From assembly GCA_964422415.1 (NCBI GenBank), contig CAYRBI010000003.1:1-64000 (forward strand): 64,000 bases of DNA, written 5' to 3'. Below, in pieces: positions 15,271 through 24,065 of the stretch. The notes beneath the pieces were generated by a model. The model saw only the letters and a program-made list of their open reading frames with translations, was not told where the DNA came from and did no database searches. The stretch comes from OLB16 sp964422415. GTDB lineage: Bacteria > Hinthialibacterota > Hinthialibacteria > OLB16. Position numbers and translations under genes: made by a program. Numbering within the stretch: the first letter of the stretch is position 1; each line of letters starts with the position of its first letter.

Positions 15271-17001
15271 TCAGGGCTTCTTGAGAGTCGCCATCGCCTC
15301 ATCAGTTATTTTCTTTATCAAATCCTTGCGCGTGTCCTGGCTGCGTTCCGAAACAATCTGCCGGAAGAGAGGTTGGAACATCTCCTCGAAGGTTTTTACC
15401 CGTTCTGGTTCAAGTTGAACGACTTTAACAAGATCAACTCCTTTGTCGGTACGGAGTGGTTTTGGGGTCCAACTCCCCGGCATGAGTGTCTGCAAGGATT
15501 CCCACGTATTCACATCGAATCCGATTCCCTTGGCTAACCATTTGGTTTCGATCTTGAGGGGCCGCTTTTCTGACTCCGTAACCTTCACAAGCACCTCCGG
15601 CGAGGCGCCCTGGGTGACCTGGGCGAGAATCCCGGCCAGCTGTTTCTCGCCTTCACGATAGAGGAATTCGATCTGGGCGCGATTGACATCCTTTTGTTTG
15701 AGTTCCTCCATTGGGAAGGAGATGATCGTCATCAAGTAACGGTCGGTGATCCGGTACTTGTCCTTCCCCTTCTCGTAGACCGCACGGACTTCATCAGTGG
15801 TTGGTTTTGGCATGGCCGAGGTGAGACGATTCAGTTCCGTGGATAACCATGCTCCCGCGAGGACCGAATTCCGTTCAAAACATGCCCGGGCCTGTTCGGT
15901 GACACTGTTAATGTATCCGGCCTTCACAGCCTCCTCGTGGAGAATCTGCGGGAGCACAAACGCACGCCAGACCAGAGCGGCTGCCTCTTTCTTCTCCTTG
16001 GCCCGCACCCATTCCCGTTTGCAGATATTATCCAGAAACTCCTGCAATTGCTCTCGAGAATAGTAGGTCTTTCCGACCCTTACCACCGACGTTGCGGATG
16101 GTACCTCGAGGTGCGCGCCAGGAAGCAACTGGACAAGACTGTCCTCGAAGATGTCATAACGGGACTTGTCATCCTGCAGGCTCTGGATGAAATCCTTGGC
16201 CCGCCGCATCTTGTTGGCATTATCGAGTTCCTGCCGAAGCGAGGAGACCGCCTTCTCAAACTCCATGGTGGTATCCCGAACACGATTCTCCAGACGTACG
16301 ATCTCGAATCCATACCGGGTGGAGAACACCGGGCTGATCTCATTCACCTTGAGGCTCAAAGCAGTGTTTTTGATGATGGGCTGAAGCGGTTCATTCAACT
16401 TGAACGGACCCGCCACACGCCCCGGATCGCCCTTCACATCGGAGTATTTCTTAGCAACTTCAACAAAGCGGTCTGTCTCGACAATCCACGGCCGTTGCGG
16501 TTCTGTCCCCAGGTCCGCCAGAAGCTCCTTATGAGCTTGCTGGATCTTGGCTCTGACAGCCTCCACCTCGGCGGGAGACTTGCACTCGGTGGTGTCGGAA
16601 AAAATATAGCGGAAACTAAAATTCCCCGGAGTCACATATTTCGAGAGCCGTTCATCATAGGCCTTATGGAGTTCTTCGGTGGTCACACTCACTGTCGAAG
16701 CTATCAAGTTTTCATAAAGCGGCTTTCCTCCCAGGCCTTGTTCGACCATCCACAACCGCCAACGGACCAAGGCTTCGTTTTGGAGGCCCAACTCAGTTGC
16801 TTTTTGAGCACCCAATCCATCCCGGGCTATCTGCTCAATCAAGGCCTCATCAGTCGTTCCCTCCGGCGAGGCTTGACGGGCACACAATAACTCAGCCTGG
16901 GTGATCTTCCCCCAAGCCCCCTCAGCCACCACCGGATCTTCCTGAGCGGCCACTCCCCACGAGGTCAACAATGCCATTAGGCAGAAGAGACACACACGCA
17001 T
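15271..17001 (-). CDS. periplasmic peptidyl-prolyl isomerase/foldase (SurA/PpiD-like, parvulin domain)
   Basis: 576 residues with signal peptide MRVCLFCLMALLTSWGVAAQ. ATG 17001 has GAGGAG 11 nt upstream; a GTG at 17013 overlaps the preceding stop. The chaperone-like N-terminal helices are followed by a parvulin (PpiC) domain around residues 125-245, marked by FSFRYIFSD, FVEVAKKYSD, GPFKLNEPLQPI and VFSTRYGFEIVRLE. A second SurA-like segment with a degenerate parvulin domain follows. The role is folding or delivery of outer-membrane proteins. It is coupled to the upstream TPR gene. Confidence 0.85.
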   Translation of the reverse strand: MRVCLFCLMALLTSWGVAAQEDPVVAEGAWGKITQAELLCARQASPEGTTDEALIEQIARDGLGAQKATELGLQNEALVRWRLWMVEQGLGGKPLYENLIASTVSVTTEELHKAYDERLSKYVTPGNFSFRYIFSDTTECKSPAEVEAVRAKIQQAHKELLADLGTEPQRPWIVETDRFVEVAKKYSDVKGDPGRVAGPFKLNEPLQPIIKNTALSLKVNEISPVFSTRYGFEIVRLENRVRDTTMEFEKAVSSLRQELDNANKMRRAKDFIQSLQDDKSRYDIFEDSLVQLLPGAHLEVPSATSVVRVGKTYYSREQLQEFLDNICKREWVRAKEKKEAAALVWRAFVLPQILHEEAVKAGYINSVTEQARACFERNSVLAGAWLSTELNRLTSAMPKPTTDEVRAVYEKGKDKYRITDRYLMTIISFPMEELKQKDVNRAQIEFLYREGEKQLAGILAQVTQGASPEVLVKVTESEKRPLKIETKWLAKGIGFDVNTWESLQTLMPGSWTPKPLRTDKGVDLVKVVQLEPERVKTFEEMFQPLFRQIVSERSQDTRKDLIKKITDEAMATLKKP

Positions 17002-17009
17002 GATCCTGT

Positions 17010-17336
17010 TCACTCCTCGTAATCCTCCAAGCCCTCCAAAAGGCTTTCGACCTCCCGGAGGTTTTCAAAGTCCCTTTTCTGGGACATTAACTCCTTGGCC
17101 TTTAATAATGACTCCCGGGCACGTTGCGGAACACCCATCTCCAGGCAACACTTCCCCACCTGGATGTGGACACGCATCCACGCCGGATTGACCGCCAGGC
17201 AGGCCTCATAATGAGGTAACGCCTGAGCATACTGTCCCGCCTCACAGAGCTCATTCGCCAACGAGAAATGGGCCAGCTCATTGGCGGGGTCCTGCTCAAG
17301 CGCTTTCCGGAACAACTCGATACGGCTGGATGGCAT
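17010..17336 (-). CDS. small TPR protein
   Basis: 108 residues from ATG 17336 (AAGGA about 10 nt upstream); a longer frame begins at 17405. It holds two to three tetratricopeptide repeats: SRIELFRKALEQDPANELAHFSLANELCEAG, QYAQALPHYEACLAVNPAWMRVHIQVGKC and QRARESLLKAKELM. The C-terminal end is acidic (LLEGLEDYEE). Its stop lies 8 nt before the foldase ATG, so the two are probably co-translated. It is likely a cytoplasmic protein-protein interaction module; no specific function can be assigned. Confidence 0.8.
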   Translation of the reverse strand: MPSSRIELFRKALEQDPANELAHFSLANELCEAGQYAQALPHYEACLAVNPAWMRVHIQVGKCCLEMGVPQRARESLLKAKELMSQKRDFENLREVESLLEGLEDYEE

Positions 17337-17423
17337 CAGTCTGCATTCCTTCAAGGAAAGCCCCAACACTCCCCTTCGGTATACCCGCTTGCCCAGGGAG
17401 ATCATTGGGTTACTATTCTGTGG

Positions 17424-18332
17424 ATGGAACCCCCACGATTCAAGGTCACAGTCCCCGCCACAACGGCGAATTTGGGAGCCGGGCTTGATTGCCTGGGATT
17501 GGCCTTAACACTGTATAACGAAATCGAGATCTTTCCCTCCGAATCCCCTAGCCTAGTGGTGAAAGGGGAGGGATCAGAAGAATCCACCCCCAGCGTGAAC
17601 CTCATCCAGAAGACCTTCGAATCATTCTTTCATCGCTTGGGAGAAGAACCCCCTTCAGTGGGAATCATCTGTACCAACCGGATCCCATTCGCGCAAGGTT
17701 TGGGAAGCTCGGCGGCGGCACGGATCGGGGCGCTGATGGCGGCCAACCATTGGCTCAATAACCGGTTGAGTCAGAGGGAGGTGTTGTATCTGGCGGCTGA
17801 AGATGAGGGCCATCCGGACAATGTGGCCGCCGCGCTCTATGGCGGGTTGGTGGTCTGTGGCGGAGCCAGCCCGGATCTGGTCGTGAAACAAGTCCGGCCC
17901 GCACCAGGAATCCGGGTGGTCTTACTCAGCCCCCAACACCCTCTCAAGACAGAGGTGGCCCGCCGGGTGCTTCCGGAATCGGTTCCCATTGTGGATGCGG
18001 TGTCTAATCTCCAGAACACCGCACTCACCATCCTGGCTTTTATTACAGGTGATTACCAGATTCTTACGCGGTCCTTATCCGACCGGCTTCACCAACCTTA
18101 CCGGCAATCTCTGATGCCAGGCTTTAAGGAGGTTCTCGCCGAAGCATGTCAGGCGGGAGCCTACGGTGCAGCCCTCTCAGGCGCCGGCCCTACAGTGGCC
18201 GCCTTCACACAGGGGCACGAGCCAGAGGTGGCCATGGCAATGACAGAGGCATTTATCCATGCGGGAATAGGTTCTTGCCGGACTCAGGTCTTGGATGTGG
18301 ATTATTCGGGAACCCGGATCAGTATTTCCTGA
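17424..18332 (+). CDS. thrB: homoserine kinase
   Basis: 302 residues, matching the ThrB length. It phosphorylates L-homoserine in threonine synthesis. ATG 17424 gives MEPPRFKVTVPATTANLGAG, the family start (VPATSANLGPG-like); longer frames read antisense through the TPR gene. The GHMP-kinase ATP loop is PFAQGLGSSAAARIG (about residue 90), followed by EGHPDNVAAALYGG, and the C-terminal motif is GAALSGAGPTVAAF. It is alone here: no thrC or homoserine dehydrogenase gene is adjacent. Confidence 0.95.
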   Translation: MEPPRFKVTVPATTANLGAGLDCLGLALTLYNEIEIFPSESPSLVVKGEGSEESTPSVNLIQKTFESFFHRLGEEPPSVGIICTNRIPFAQGLGSSAAARIGALMAANHWLNNRLSQREVLYLAAEDEGHPDNVAAALYGGLVVCGGASPDLVVKQVRPAPGIRVVLLSPQHPLKTEVARRVLPESVPIVDAVSNLQNTALTILAFITGDYQILTRSLSDRLHQPYRQSLMPGFKEVLAEACQAGAYGAALSGAGPTVAAFTQGHEPEVAMAMTEAFIHAGIGSCRTQVLDVDYSGTRISIS

Positions 18333-18522
18333 GATATTCTTCGCAGATGATGGCATTGGGGCGTTCCCGCCGGCGGCAGGCGCTCCCATAATTCAACTTG
18401 CAACTGTCACACAGAAAGGACTGCCCGCCGATCAGAGTCCTGAGGCGCGAGCGGAAACGTTTCCATTTGACTACGAACCAGTTCAACGGTGAACTCCCGG
18501 GTATGGGTGTCATGCCCCCCAT
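18319..18522 (-). CDS. small cysteine-rich protein (probable zinc-binding), unnamed
   Basis: About 67 residues from ATG 18522, or 64 from ATG 18513. The C-terminal half has regularly spaced cysteines: LCDSCKLNYGSACRRRERPN followed by a fourth cysteine in IICEEYL. This C-x2-C-x7-C-x11-C pattern with the RPN segment resembles short uncharacterised proteins I recall from several uncultured phyla, which supports a real gene. It overlaps the 3' end of thrB convergently by 14 bp and is divergent from the secreted glycosidase-like gene. No function known. Confidence 0.55.
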   Translation of the reverse strand: MGGMTPIPGSSPLNWFVVKWKRFRSRLRTLIGGQSFLCDSCKLNYGSACRRRERPNAIICEEYLRKY

Positions 18523-18580
18523 GTGGAGCTCGACATGGGAGTGTTGGGCAATGTCTGGAATGTTAAGGAGGATGGAGTCA

Positions 18581-20965
18581 ATGTCCAAGTCCAATGTATT
18601 TCTTCCGGTTGTAGCCTGTCTCACCATCGTCATCACATGTGTGGTATTCCCATCCGGGATGGCAGCCCAATCCCAGACACCCCCTGCCGAAACCCTGGCC
18701 GGGATTGGCGCACGGTTATCACGGGAATCGACAGAAGCCTACGCCCAATGCCCATTCTCAGTCCTGTCCAAGGACTTCTTCTCGCGTTTCAGCCGGGACC
18801 CGGAGGCGCATGTGGAGACCGGCGAAGTGGAAATCACACCGGAATGGCGGATCGTGACAGTAAATCCTTCCAGTCTACTGGCTGGTCTGATGGCGGAACA
18901 CTTAGCGGTCTTTCTGGATCAGCGGATGGGAGTCAAACTCACCATTTCCGCTGAAGATCCGGGAGTTGGCTCTGGAAGGAAACGCATCGTCCTTTCCGAA
19001 TCCGGAGGGGGGACTCCCACCGTGCCCGGTTCGTTCACACTGCATGTCCAAGATGACCAGATCGAAATCAGCGGGATGGACCCGGAGGGACTCCGGGATG
19101 GAGTGGTCCGGCTGGTCCATGAGACCGGACTACGGGAGGCTCCTTTTGCCACCAAGGGAGAACAGATCTTCAGCCCACGCATTCCGGTCCGCCTGGGCTC
19201 GGTTCCTCAAATGGGTTCCTACCGGGACCTGGTGTTCATGGGATACAACACAGTCTTCGTGGGCGGCGGAAGTCTCTATGCCCTCTCAACCAGTAATGCC
19301 ATCCCAGAACTCGTGGAACGGCGAAACCCGGGAAGCCTCGCAGCCACCCGCTCCGCTGTCACGGAGGCAAAGCGGTATGGCCTCAAGCCATACGCCTTTA
19401 TCGACATCCGCCAGAAGTTTCCCAAAGACCACCCTGTCTTTTTGAATCATCCGGAGATCCGTGGAACCCTGACCTGGAAGGCGGATGGAGAATATGTCCT
19501 CTGCACCGAGCACCCTCTTGTAAAGCAATACTTAAGCGAGAGTGTGGAAGGATTGTTTCGTGAGGTGCCGGGGCTGGAGGGGATTACACTCATCATCGGA
19601 GGCGAGGGTTTCTACCATTGCTTCATGCGCCCGTATAATGTGGCCAAGGGGCACACCAACTGCCCGCGTTGTGAACCACTCGGCGCGGAAACCGTGGTCT
19701 CTAACCTGTGTAACACCCTCGCGGAAGCAGCACGCCGGGTGAATCCCCAGGCCCTTGTGATTGCTTGGCCGTACTCAGCGGAACATGTTTGGTCGAAAGA
19801 CAAGGCCCAAGCTGGTTTCATCGAAAAGCTCAACCCGGGAACCGCCATCTTCACCGAGATTGAGAAGGATGAATATGTTGAGAAACCAGAAGGGGTACGG
19901 AAACACCTTTGGGATTACAGTATCGACCTGATTGGCCCCGGAGAACGCGCCAAGCAGCAGATCGCGGCCTGCCAGACCCGGGGGATCCCCATCTTCCTCA
20001 AGAGCGAACCAGAGATCAGCTACGAGGCTCCCCGGCTGCCCCACATTCCTTGCATGGACCGCTGGGCCAGCCGCGCCGAGGCATTGGCATCATGTGGCGC
20101 GAGTGGGGCCTGGGTCTTCCCCGCTTTCAAACCCAATTATGGAACCAGCGCCGCCGAGCTCAACCGCTTCTTCTGGTGGAACCCCGTGGAGCCGGAAGAT
20201 GAGATCCTGACCCGTCTCGCCCAGCGTATCGCGGGGAAAGCCGCCGGGCCTCATCTGCGGAAGGCCTGGGCGCTTGTGTCCGAGGCCATTCCCTTCTCTC
20301 CCGAGCTGCCCTCTTACTACACCGGCCCCTATTACCTCGGACCGGCCCACCCCATGTGTGCCGACCTGAAGGCCACCTTGCCGGAGGTCTTCTATGGATA
20401 CTATCTGTTTATGGCGGAAATGACTGATAGCGAGGGAGTCAAACTGCGTCCCACCTTCGTCACCTCACCAACTGGGAATGTCCCTGTCTTTGGAGGGATG
20501 TACCGTAAGATGGAGGGACTTCTCGGCCAGGCGACGGCTGAACTCGATCAGGCTGAACCCCTGGTCGAACAACGTCACCAGCTCACCTTCCGTGCGGAGT
20601 CCTCACCTCTTCGCTGGTTCTACCATACCGCCAGAACGGAAGCGAACTTTTATGAGTCCTGCCAACTGCGAGACCGTCTTGCCGCTCTCTCGGATGCGGG
20701 TGTGCCCTCCGGAACCCAAGCCATCGAGGCTGAACAGGCCTGGCGGAGGTGGAAGGATGTGCTGGAGAATGAGCTCGAAAACACGCAAGAAGCTCTTCCA
20801 ATCATGGAAGCCGACATGCGGCTGGACTTCTATTTCGGAGGCGATCACACCTTTCCACATGGATCTGATATGCTAAAGGCGAAGCTGGAGATCCTACACA
20901 AGGAGGTTGAGGAGTATCTCCCGGGCATCGCTGGGAAGCTTGGGATTGGAGAGCGGAAAAAATGA
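18581..20965 (+). CDS. large secreted glycoside-hydrolase-like protein
   Basis: 794 residues with signal peptide (SNVFLPVVACLTIVITCVVF). ATG 18581 has AAGGAGG about 10 nt upstream; a longer frame reads back to 18398. The N-terminal ~170 residues look like the GH20b/GH67-type accessory domain (LAGLMAEHLAVFLDQRMGVK, ISGMDPEGLRDGVVRLVHE). A TIM-barrel-like middle follows (GYNTVFVGGGSLYALS, YGLKPYAFIDIRQKFP, LIIGGEGFYHCFM), then a helical C-terminus. A cysteine pair NCPRCEP lies in the barrel. Such proteins act on complex polysaccharides outside the cytoplasm; the exact family is not certain. Its stop overlaps the MNT start. Confidence 0.7.
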   Translation: MSKSNVFLPVVACLTIVITCVVFPSGMAAQSQTPPAETLAGIGARLSRESTEAYAQCPFSVLSKDFFSRFSRDPEAHVETGEVEITPEWRIVTVNPSSLLAGLMAEHLAVFLDQRMGVKLTISAEDPGVGSGRKRIVLSESGGGTPTVPGSFTLHVQDDQIEISGMDPEGLRDGVVRLVHETGLREAPFATKGEQIFSPRIPVRLGSVPQMGSYRDLVFMGYNTVFVGGGSLYALSTSNAIPELVERRNPGSLAATRSAVTEAKRYGLKPYAFIDIRQKFPKDHPVFLNHPEIRGTLTWKADGEYVLCTEHPLVKQYLSESVEGLFREVPGLEGITLIIGGEGFYHCFMRPYNVAKGHTNCPRCEPLGAETVVSNLCNTLAEAARRVNPQALVIAWPYSAEHVWSKDKAQAGFIEKLNPGTAIFTEIEKDEYVEKPEGVRKHLWDYSIDLIGPGERAKQQIAACQTRGIPIFLKSEPEISYEAPRLPHIPCMDRWASRAEALASCGASGAWVFPAFKPNYGTSAAELNRFFWWNPVEPEDEILTRLAQRIAGKAAGPHLRKAWALVSEAIPFSPELPSYYTGPYYLGPAHPMCADLKATLPEVFYGYYLFMAEMTDSEGVKLRPTFVTSPTGNVPVFGGMYRKMEGLLGQATAELDQAEPLVEQRHQLTFRAESSPLRWFYHTARTEANFYESCQLRDRLAALSDAGVPSGTQAIEAEQAWRRWKDVLENELENTQEALPIMEADMRLDFYFGGDHTFPHGSDMLKAKLEILHKEVEEYLPGIAGKLGIGERKK

Positions 20966-21276
20966 TAACAAACGTGGCCGAAATTCAGGACAAGGTTATT
21001 CATTCTTTTTGCCGGAAATGGAGGATTGTGGAATTTTCCCTCTTTGGATCTATTTTGAGGGATGATTTCCAGTCCGACAGCGATGTAGATGTCCTCGTCA
21101 GCTTCGATCCAGATGCTCACTGGGGTTTGGCGGATCTGGGAGAAATGACAGACGAGTTGCGCTTGATCTTAGGGCGGGATGTGGACCTCGTGGAAAAGGA
21201 AGGCCTACGTAATCCTATCCGACGCAAAGAAATTCTTGGGACATGCCAGGTGCTTTATGCCCAACAAGACGCCTGA
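20962..21276 (+). CDS. MNT-type nucleotidyltransferase antitoxin
   Basis: 104 residues. The minimal nucleotidyltransferase signature is EFSLFGSILRDDFQSDSDVD (about residues 23-42), the GSxxRxDxxxxSDxD metal site, and a third acid lies in RDVDLVEKE. These proteins are partners of HEPN-domain RNases, and some AMPylate the toxin. The next reading frame begins at 21257, overlapping this gene, and encodes the first ~30 residues of such a HEPN protein before breaking off. The start codon overlaps the preceding stop (ATGA). Confidence 0.88.
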   Translation: MITNVAEIQDKVIHSFCRKWRIVEFSLFGSILRDDFQSDSDVDVLVSFDPDAHWGLADLGEMTDELRLILGRDVDLVEKEGLRNPIRRKEILGTCQVLYAQQDA

Positions 21277-21345
21277 TCTAGCGCTTCTGTGGGACATGCA
21301 ACAGGCCGCAAGGGAAATCTCCGATTTTATAGAGGGTGTCACATA
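21257..21345 (+). pseudogene. truncated HEPN (DUF86) toxin fragment
   Basis: Starting at ATG 21257, residues 1-30 (NKTPDLALLWDMQQAAREI then SDFIEGVTY) match the beginning of DUF86 HEPN toxins. The similarity ends at GVTY. The frame then runs on antisense to the CheX-like gene up to 21481 without HEPN features, and the catalytic Rx4-6H motif is absent. So the toxin has lost about three quarters of its length while the antitoxin gene stays intact. Confidence 0.7.
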
Positions 21346-21350
21346 CCCCC

Positions 21351-21884
21351 TCACCCCTTGCCCGGTGTCCCCCCGATGGCCACAAACAGATCGAGGTACA
21401 CTCCCTGGCGGGATAGATGAAGAAGTACGCTCAGACAGATCACTGGTGCTGAGCTCCCATCACTGGAACCCACCGCCATAGGTATATTCCGGTTCATACG
21501 GGGCAGTCCCATCTTGACCGGAACGAATTCACAAATCGGCCCGATGGCTCCCCCCAGAACCACATTCAATAGCTCCTGTAGGCAACCGAGCACCAATTCA
21601 TCATCTTCGATCTCCATCCCCATCATATGTGTGGAGAGATGATGGGCCTCCTCGCGTGGCAGCCCACAACCCACAAGAACAATGAGATCCCCCTCGGTGC
21701 TCACCACCCCAGTATAATCCCACACCCGTGAGAGGAATCCTTCTGGGACCGGTTGAACCGTCACATGGCACTCGCCCAAGCCCACCATCATCTGGAAAGA
21801 GAGGTCTGCTTGGTGCGTGACGGCATCAAGAATTCTCTGGAGGTCAGAGGGATCAGCCAAACCAGCGGGCAATGGACCTTCCAT
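21351..21884 (-). CDS. CheX-like (chemotaxis phosphatase family) domain protein
   Basis: 177 residues. The pattern fits the CheC/CheX fold: an initial helix LQRILDAVTHQADLSFQMMV, paired strands GVVSTEGDLIVLVGCGLP, a helix THMMGMEI, and the family helix DDELVLGCLQELLNVVLGGA corresponding to the E-x2-N segment that binds phospho-CheY. Here the sequence ELLNVVLGG retains E and N. It would dephosphorylate a response regulator or act in a related signalling step. No chemotaxis genes are nearby. It is convergent with the broken HEPN gene, and its 3' end lies at the truncation point. Confidence 0.6.
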   Translation of the reverse strand: MEGPLPAGLADPSDLQRILDAVTHQADLSFQMMVGLGECHVTVQPVPEGFLSRVWDYTGVVSTEGDLIVLVGCGLPREEAHHLSTHMMGMEIEDDELVLGCLQELLNVVLGGAIGPICEFVPVKMGLPRMNRNIPMAVGSSDGSSAPVICLSVLLHLSRQGVYLDLFVAIGGTPGKG

Positions 21885-22200
21885 GTTCGTAACGGTTCAC
21901 TAGCCTTTCAGTTCTTTATTTCCAGAACCAACGAGAATCCAAATAGCTCTGATCGCATTCAGAACAATCGATCCTCACTCTCACAGAAGAGCTTATTCGG
22001 CGGGGAGCATAGCACACAGCAACCCTCTCAGGACACAGACACGCCCCCATGGCGTGGCAGATTTGTTCACATACTCTGAGTATTGAATCACGGAACATCA
22101 AGGAAACACAGAAGAACGAGTCACAATGGATTGTGAGTAACCCTCCTGAACCCTTGACACAAGCCGCCGCAAGTCCTATCACCTTTACCGAATTGATACC
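21885..22200. promoter_or_regulatory. divergent promoter region, otherwise no gene seen
   Basis: This 316-bp spacer separates the CheX-like and HAD genes. TTGACA (22154-22159) and TATCAC (22177-22182), spaced 17 nt, could drive the HAD-LpxL-LptC operon. A small palindrome, ATACTC-T-GAGTAT, lies at 22071-22083. An antisense 88-codon frame has no recognisable features. Confidence 0.4.
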
Positions 22201-22962
22201 ATGACTGACGGATCCACCACACCCGCCCGGGGCGGACTCACATACCTCCGGGCAATCATCCTGGATCTAGACGGGGTTGTGGCCGAAACCGAAGACCTCC
22301 ACCGGCAAGCTTACAATCTCACCTTCGAGGAAGCAGGCCTTCCCAACCGTTGGACTTATGACGACTACCGCGCCCGTTTGATCCTCTCAGGGGGCAGCAA
22401 GTTCAAGGAGGTCCCCGCGCCAGAGGGATCAACAGATCCAAACACTTTCCATGCCCAGCTCTATGCACGGAAACGCCGGCATTATATTGACCTGATAGGG
22501 AAGACCAACCTACCCCCACGCCCAGGAATCCTCCCACTTATCGATGAAGCCCTTGGCACAGGAATTCTTATCGGAGTCGCCAGCACCTGTGACAAGCAGG
22601 GAGCCATTACAATCTTGAAAAGCTGCCTTGGGGAAGAACGGTTGAGTCAACTCTCTTCGGTCCGTGCCGGGAATGATGCGCCCCAACGAAAGCCCGCACC
22701 AGATATATACCTGCTTGCCATCCATGATTTGGGAGTCCCAGCATCGGCCTGTGTCGCCATTGAGGACACCCTCCATGGCGTCGAGGCCGCACAGAGAGCG
22801 GGTCTGTGGACTCTAGTGACTCCCAGCCAGTACACTGTGGGCGATGACTTCGAACATGCCAGCCGGGTGGTGGTGGATCTAGAAGTGGGTAAGGTCAACC
22901 TGCATTGGTTGGATAATGAGCTGAGAAAGACTAAGGAAACCACACTACAATCGGTTCCATGA
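22201..22962 (+). CDS. HAD-superfamily hydrolase, CbbY/beta-phosphoglucomutase-like
   Basis: 253 residues. HAD motif I is ILDLDGVVAETEDLH (nucleophile and acid/base aspartates), motif II is in GVASTCDKQGA, the motif III lysine is in QRKPAPDIYLLA and motif IV is AIEDTLHGVEAA. The cap between residues 30 and 100 is the helical C1 type of the CbbY/GPH group. Substrates in this group are small sugar phosphates or phosphoglycolate. It begins an operon whose next gene overlaps by 4 nt (ATGA), although the following genes act in lipid A assembly; a sugar-phosphate role in envelope precursor supply is only a guess. Confidence 0.9.
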   Translation: MTDGSTTPARGGLTYLRAIILDLDGVVAETEDLHRQAYNLTFEEAGLPNRWTYDDYRARLILSGGSKFKEVPAPEGSTDPNTFHAQLYARKRRHYIDLIGKTNLPPRPGILPLIDEALGTGILIGVASTCDKQGAITILKSCLGEERLSQLSSVRAGNDAPQRKPAPDIYLLAIHDLGVPASACVAIEDTLHGVEAAQRAGLWTLVTPSQYTVGDDFEHASRVVVDLEVGKVNLHWLDNELRKTKETTLQSVP

Positions 22963-24065
22963 ACGCACCAGTTGTTCTAGAGCAGGGGATGGAAAGCACG
23001 CCCGGTCTCCGTACGGATAACCACCCCCGCATATCGAGATTATTATCGGAGCCAGTTCCTCCGAATATCGAGTTACCAGGATTCTGGTCCCGGATGCCTA
23101 GACTTTCGCATCGCTCCTATTTCCGGCAATTCCACCGTGAACTTGCCTTTCGTGGCATTGTATTGCTCGCCAAGCTGGTCTTATCGATGGGGATCGAGCG
23201 ATCCGCGAAGATCGCCGCCTTTGTTGGCAGGTGCGGTTACTATGCTCAACGACAGCAAAGAAAGGTTGCCTTAGATAATCTGCGCATCTGTCTGGGGGAC
23301 AACACCACCGAGGAGCAGAGGCGGCAGATCGCCAAGACTGTCTTTTCCAACTTCGCCGTCGCCGCCTTGGAGGTCGCCTGGCTGAGCCGTTGGCGTGACC
23401 TCTTTTCCTGGCTGCGAATTGAAGTGGAAGGCCTGGAGAAACTGGATGCCGCTCTGGCCACTGGACGGGGAGTAATCGCGCATAATGCCCATTTTGGGAA
23501 CTGGGAGGTCATGTCAGCGGCGGTCGCCAAGATGGGGTATCCCGGTTATGTGGTTGCACGGCGTCAGAAAGACCCGCGGCTGGATGCCTGGCTGGGGGCG
23601 ATCCGCGAACACAGCGGCTTGAAGATTGCGATCCGGGGAGAGCATCCTGTCCGTATTCTCAGATGCCTCAAGAGTGGCGGGCTCCTAGGTTTGATGACTG
23701 ATATCGACACCCGTAGCAACGAGGGTGTTTTCGTGGATTTCTTCGGACGTCCCACGTATACTCAATCGGGTCCTTTCGCCCTGGCGCGTGCCACGGGCGC
23801 GCTCATGATTCCGGCGCTCTGCTTCCGCGAGGGTTTGAATCATTTGCGTTTTTATTTCGGTGACCCTTGGGAAGTACCGAAGACAAACGATCCGGAGGAC
23901 GATATCCTCCAAGCAGCGCGGAAGGCCAACTCGATTCTTGAGCAAAAGATACGTGAACGGCCCGAACAATGGGCCTGGTTTCATAAACGATGGAAAACCA
24001 CACCCGGAAAAATCGAACAGTACCGGCGAGACAACGAGCAGGCAACCGAGGAATCGCGGGGCTGA
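22959..24065 (+). CDS. lysophospholipid/lipid A acyltransferase (LpxL/HtrB family)
   Basis: 368 residues. The acyltransferase motif HFGNWE (about 177-182) provides the catalytic His and acid, within GVIAHNAHFGNWEVMSAAVA. Further conserved parts are VVARRQKDPRLDAWL, GLMTDIDTRSNEGVFVDFFG and the C-terminal IRERPEQWAWFHKRWKT, which is nearly diagnostic for LpxL-like enzymes. It adds a secondary acyl chain to lipid A at the inner membrane. It is about 60 residues longer than E. coli LpxL because of an N-terminal extension. It overlaps the HAD gene by 4 nt and the LptC-like gene by 76 nt. Confidence 0.93.
   Translation: MNAPVVLEQGMESTPGLRTDNHPRISRLLSEPVPPNIELPGFWSRMPRLSHRSYFRQFHRELAFRGIVLLAKLVLSMGIERSAKIAAFVGRCGYYAQRQQRKVALDNLRICLGDNTTEEQRRQIAKTVFSNFAVAALEVAWLSRWRDLFSWLRIEVEGLEKLDAALATGRGVIAHNAHFGNWEVMSAAVAKMGYPGYVVARRQKDPRLDAWLGAIREHSGLKIAIRGEHPVRILRCLKSGGLLGLMTDIDTRSNEGVFVDFFGRPTYTQSGPFALARATGALMIPALCFREGLNHLRFYFGDPWEVPKTNDPEDDILQAARKANSILEQKIRERPEQWAWFHKRWKTTPGKIEQYRRDNEQATEESRG

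Noticed and set aside
21916..22182. 88-codon minus-strand frame with several cysteines in the CheX-HAD spacer
   Set aside because: No ribosome site, no regular cysteine spacing, and it covers the likely promoter of the HAD operon.
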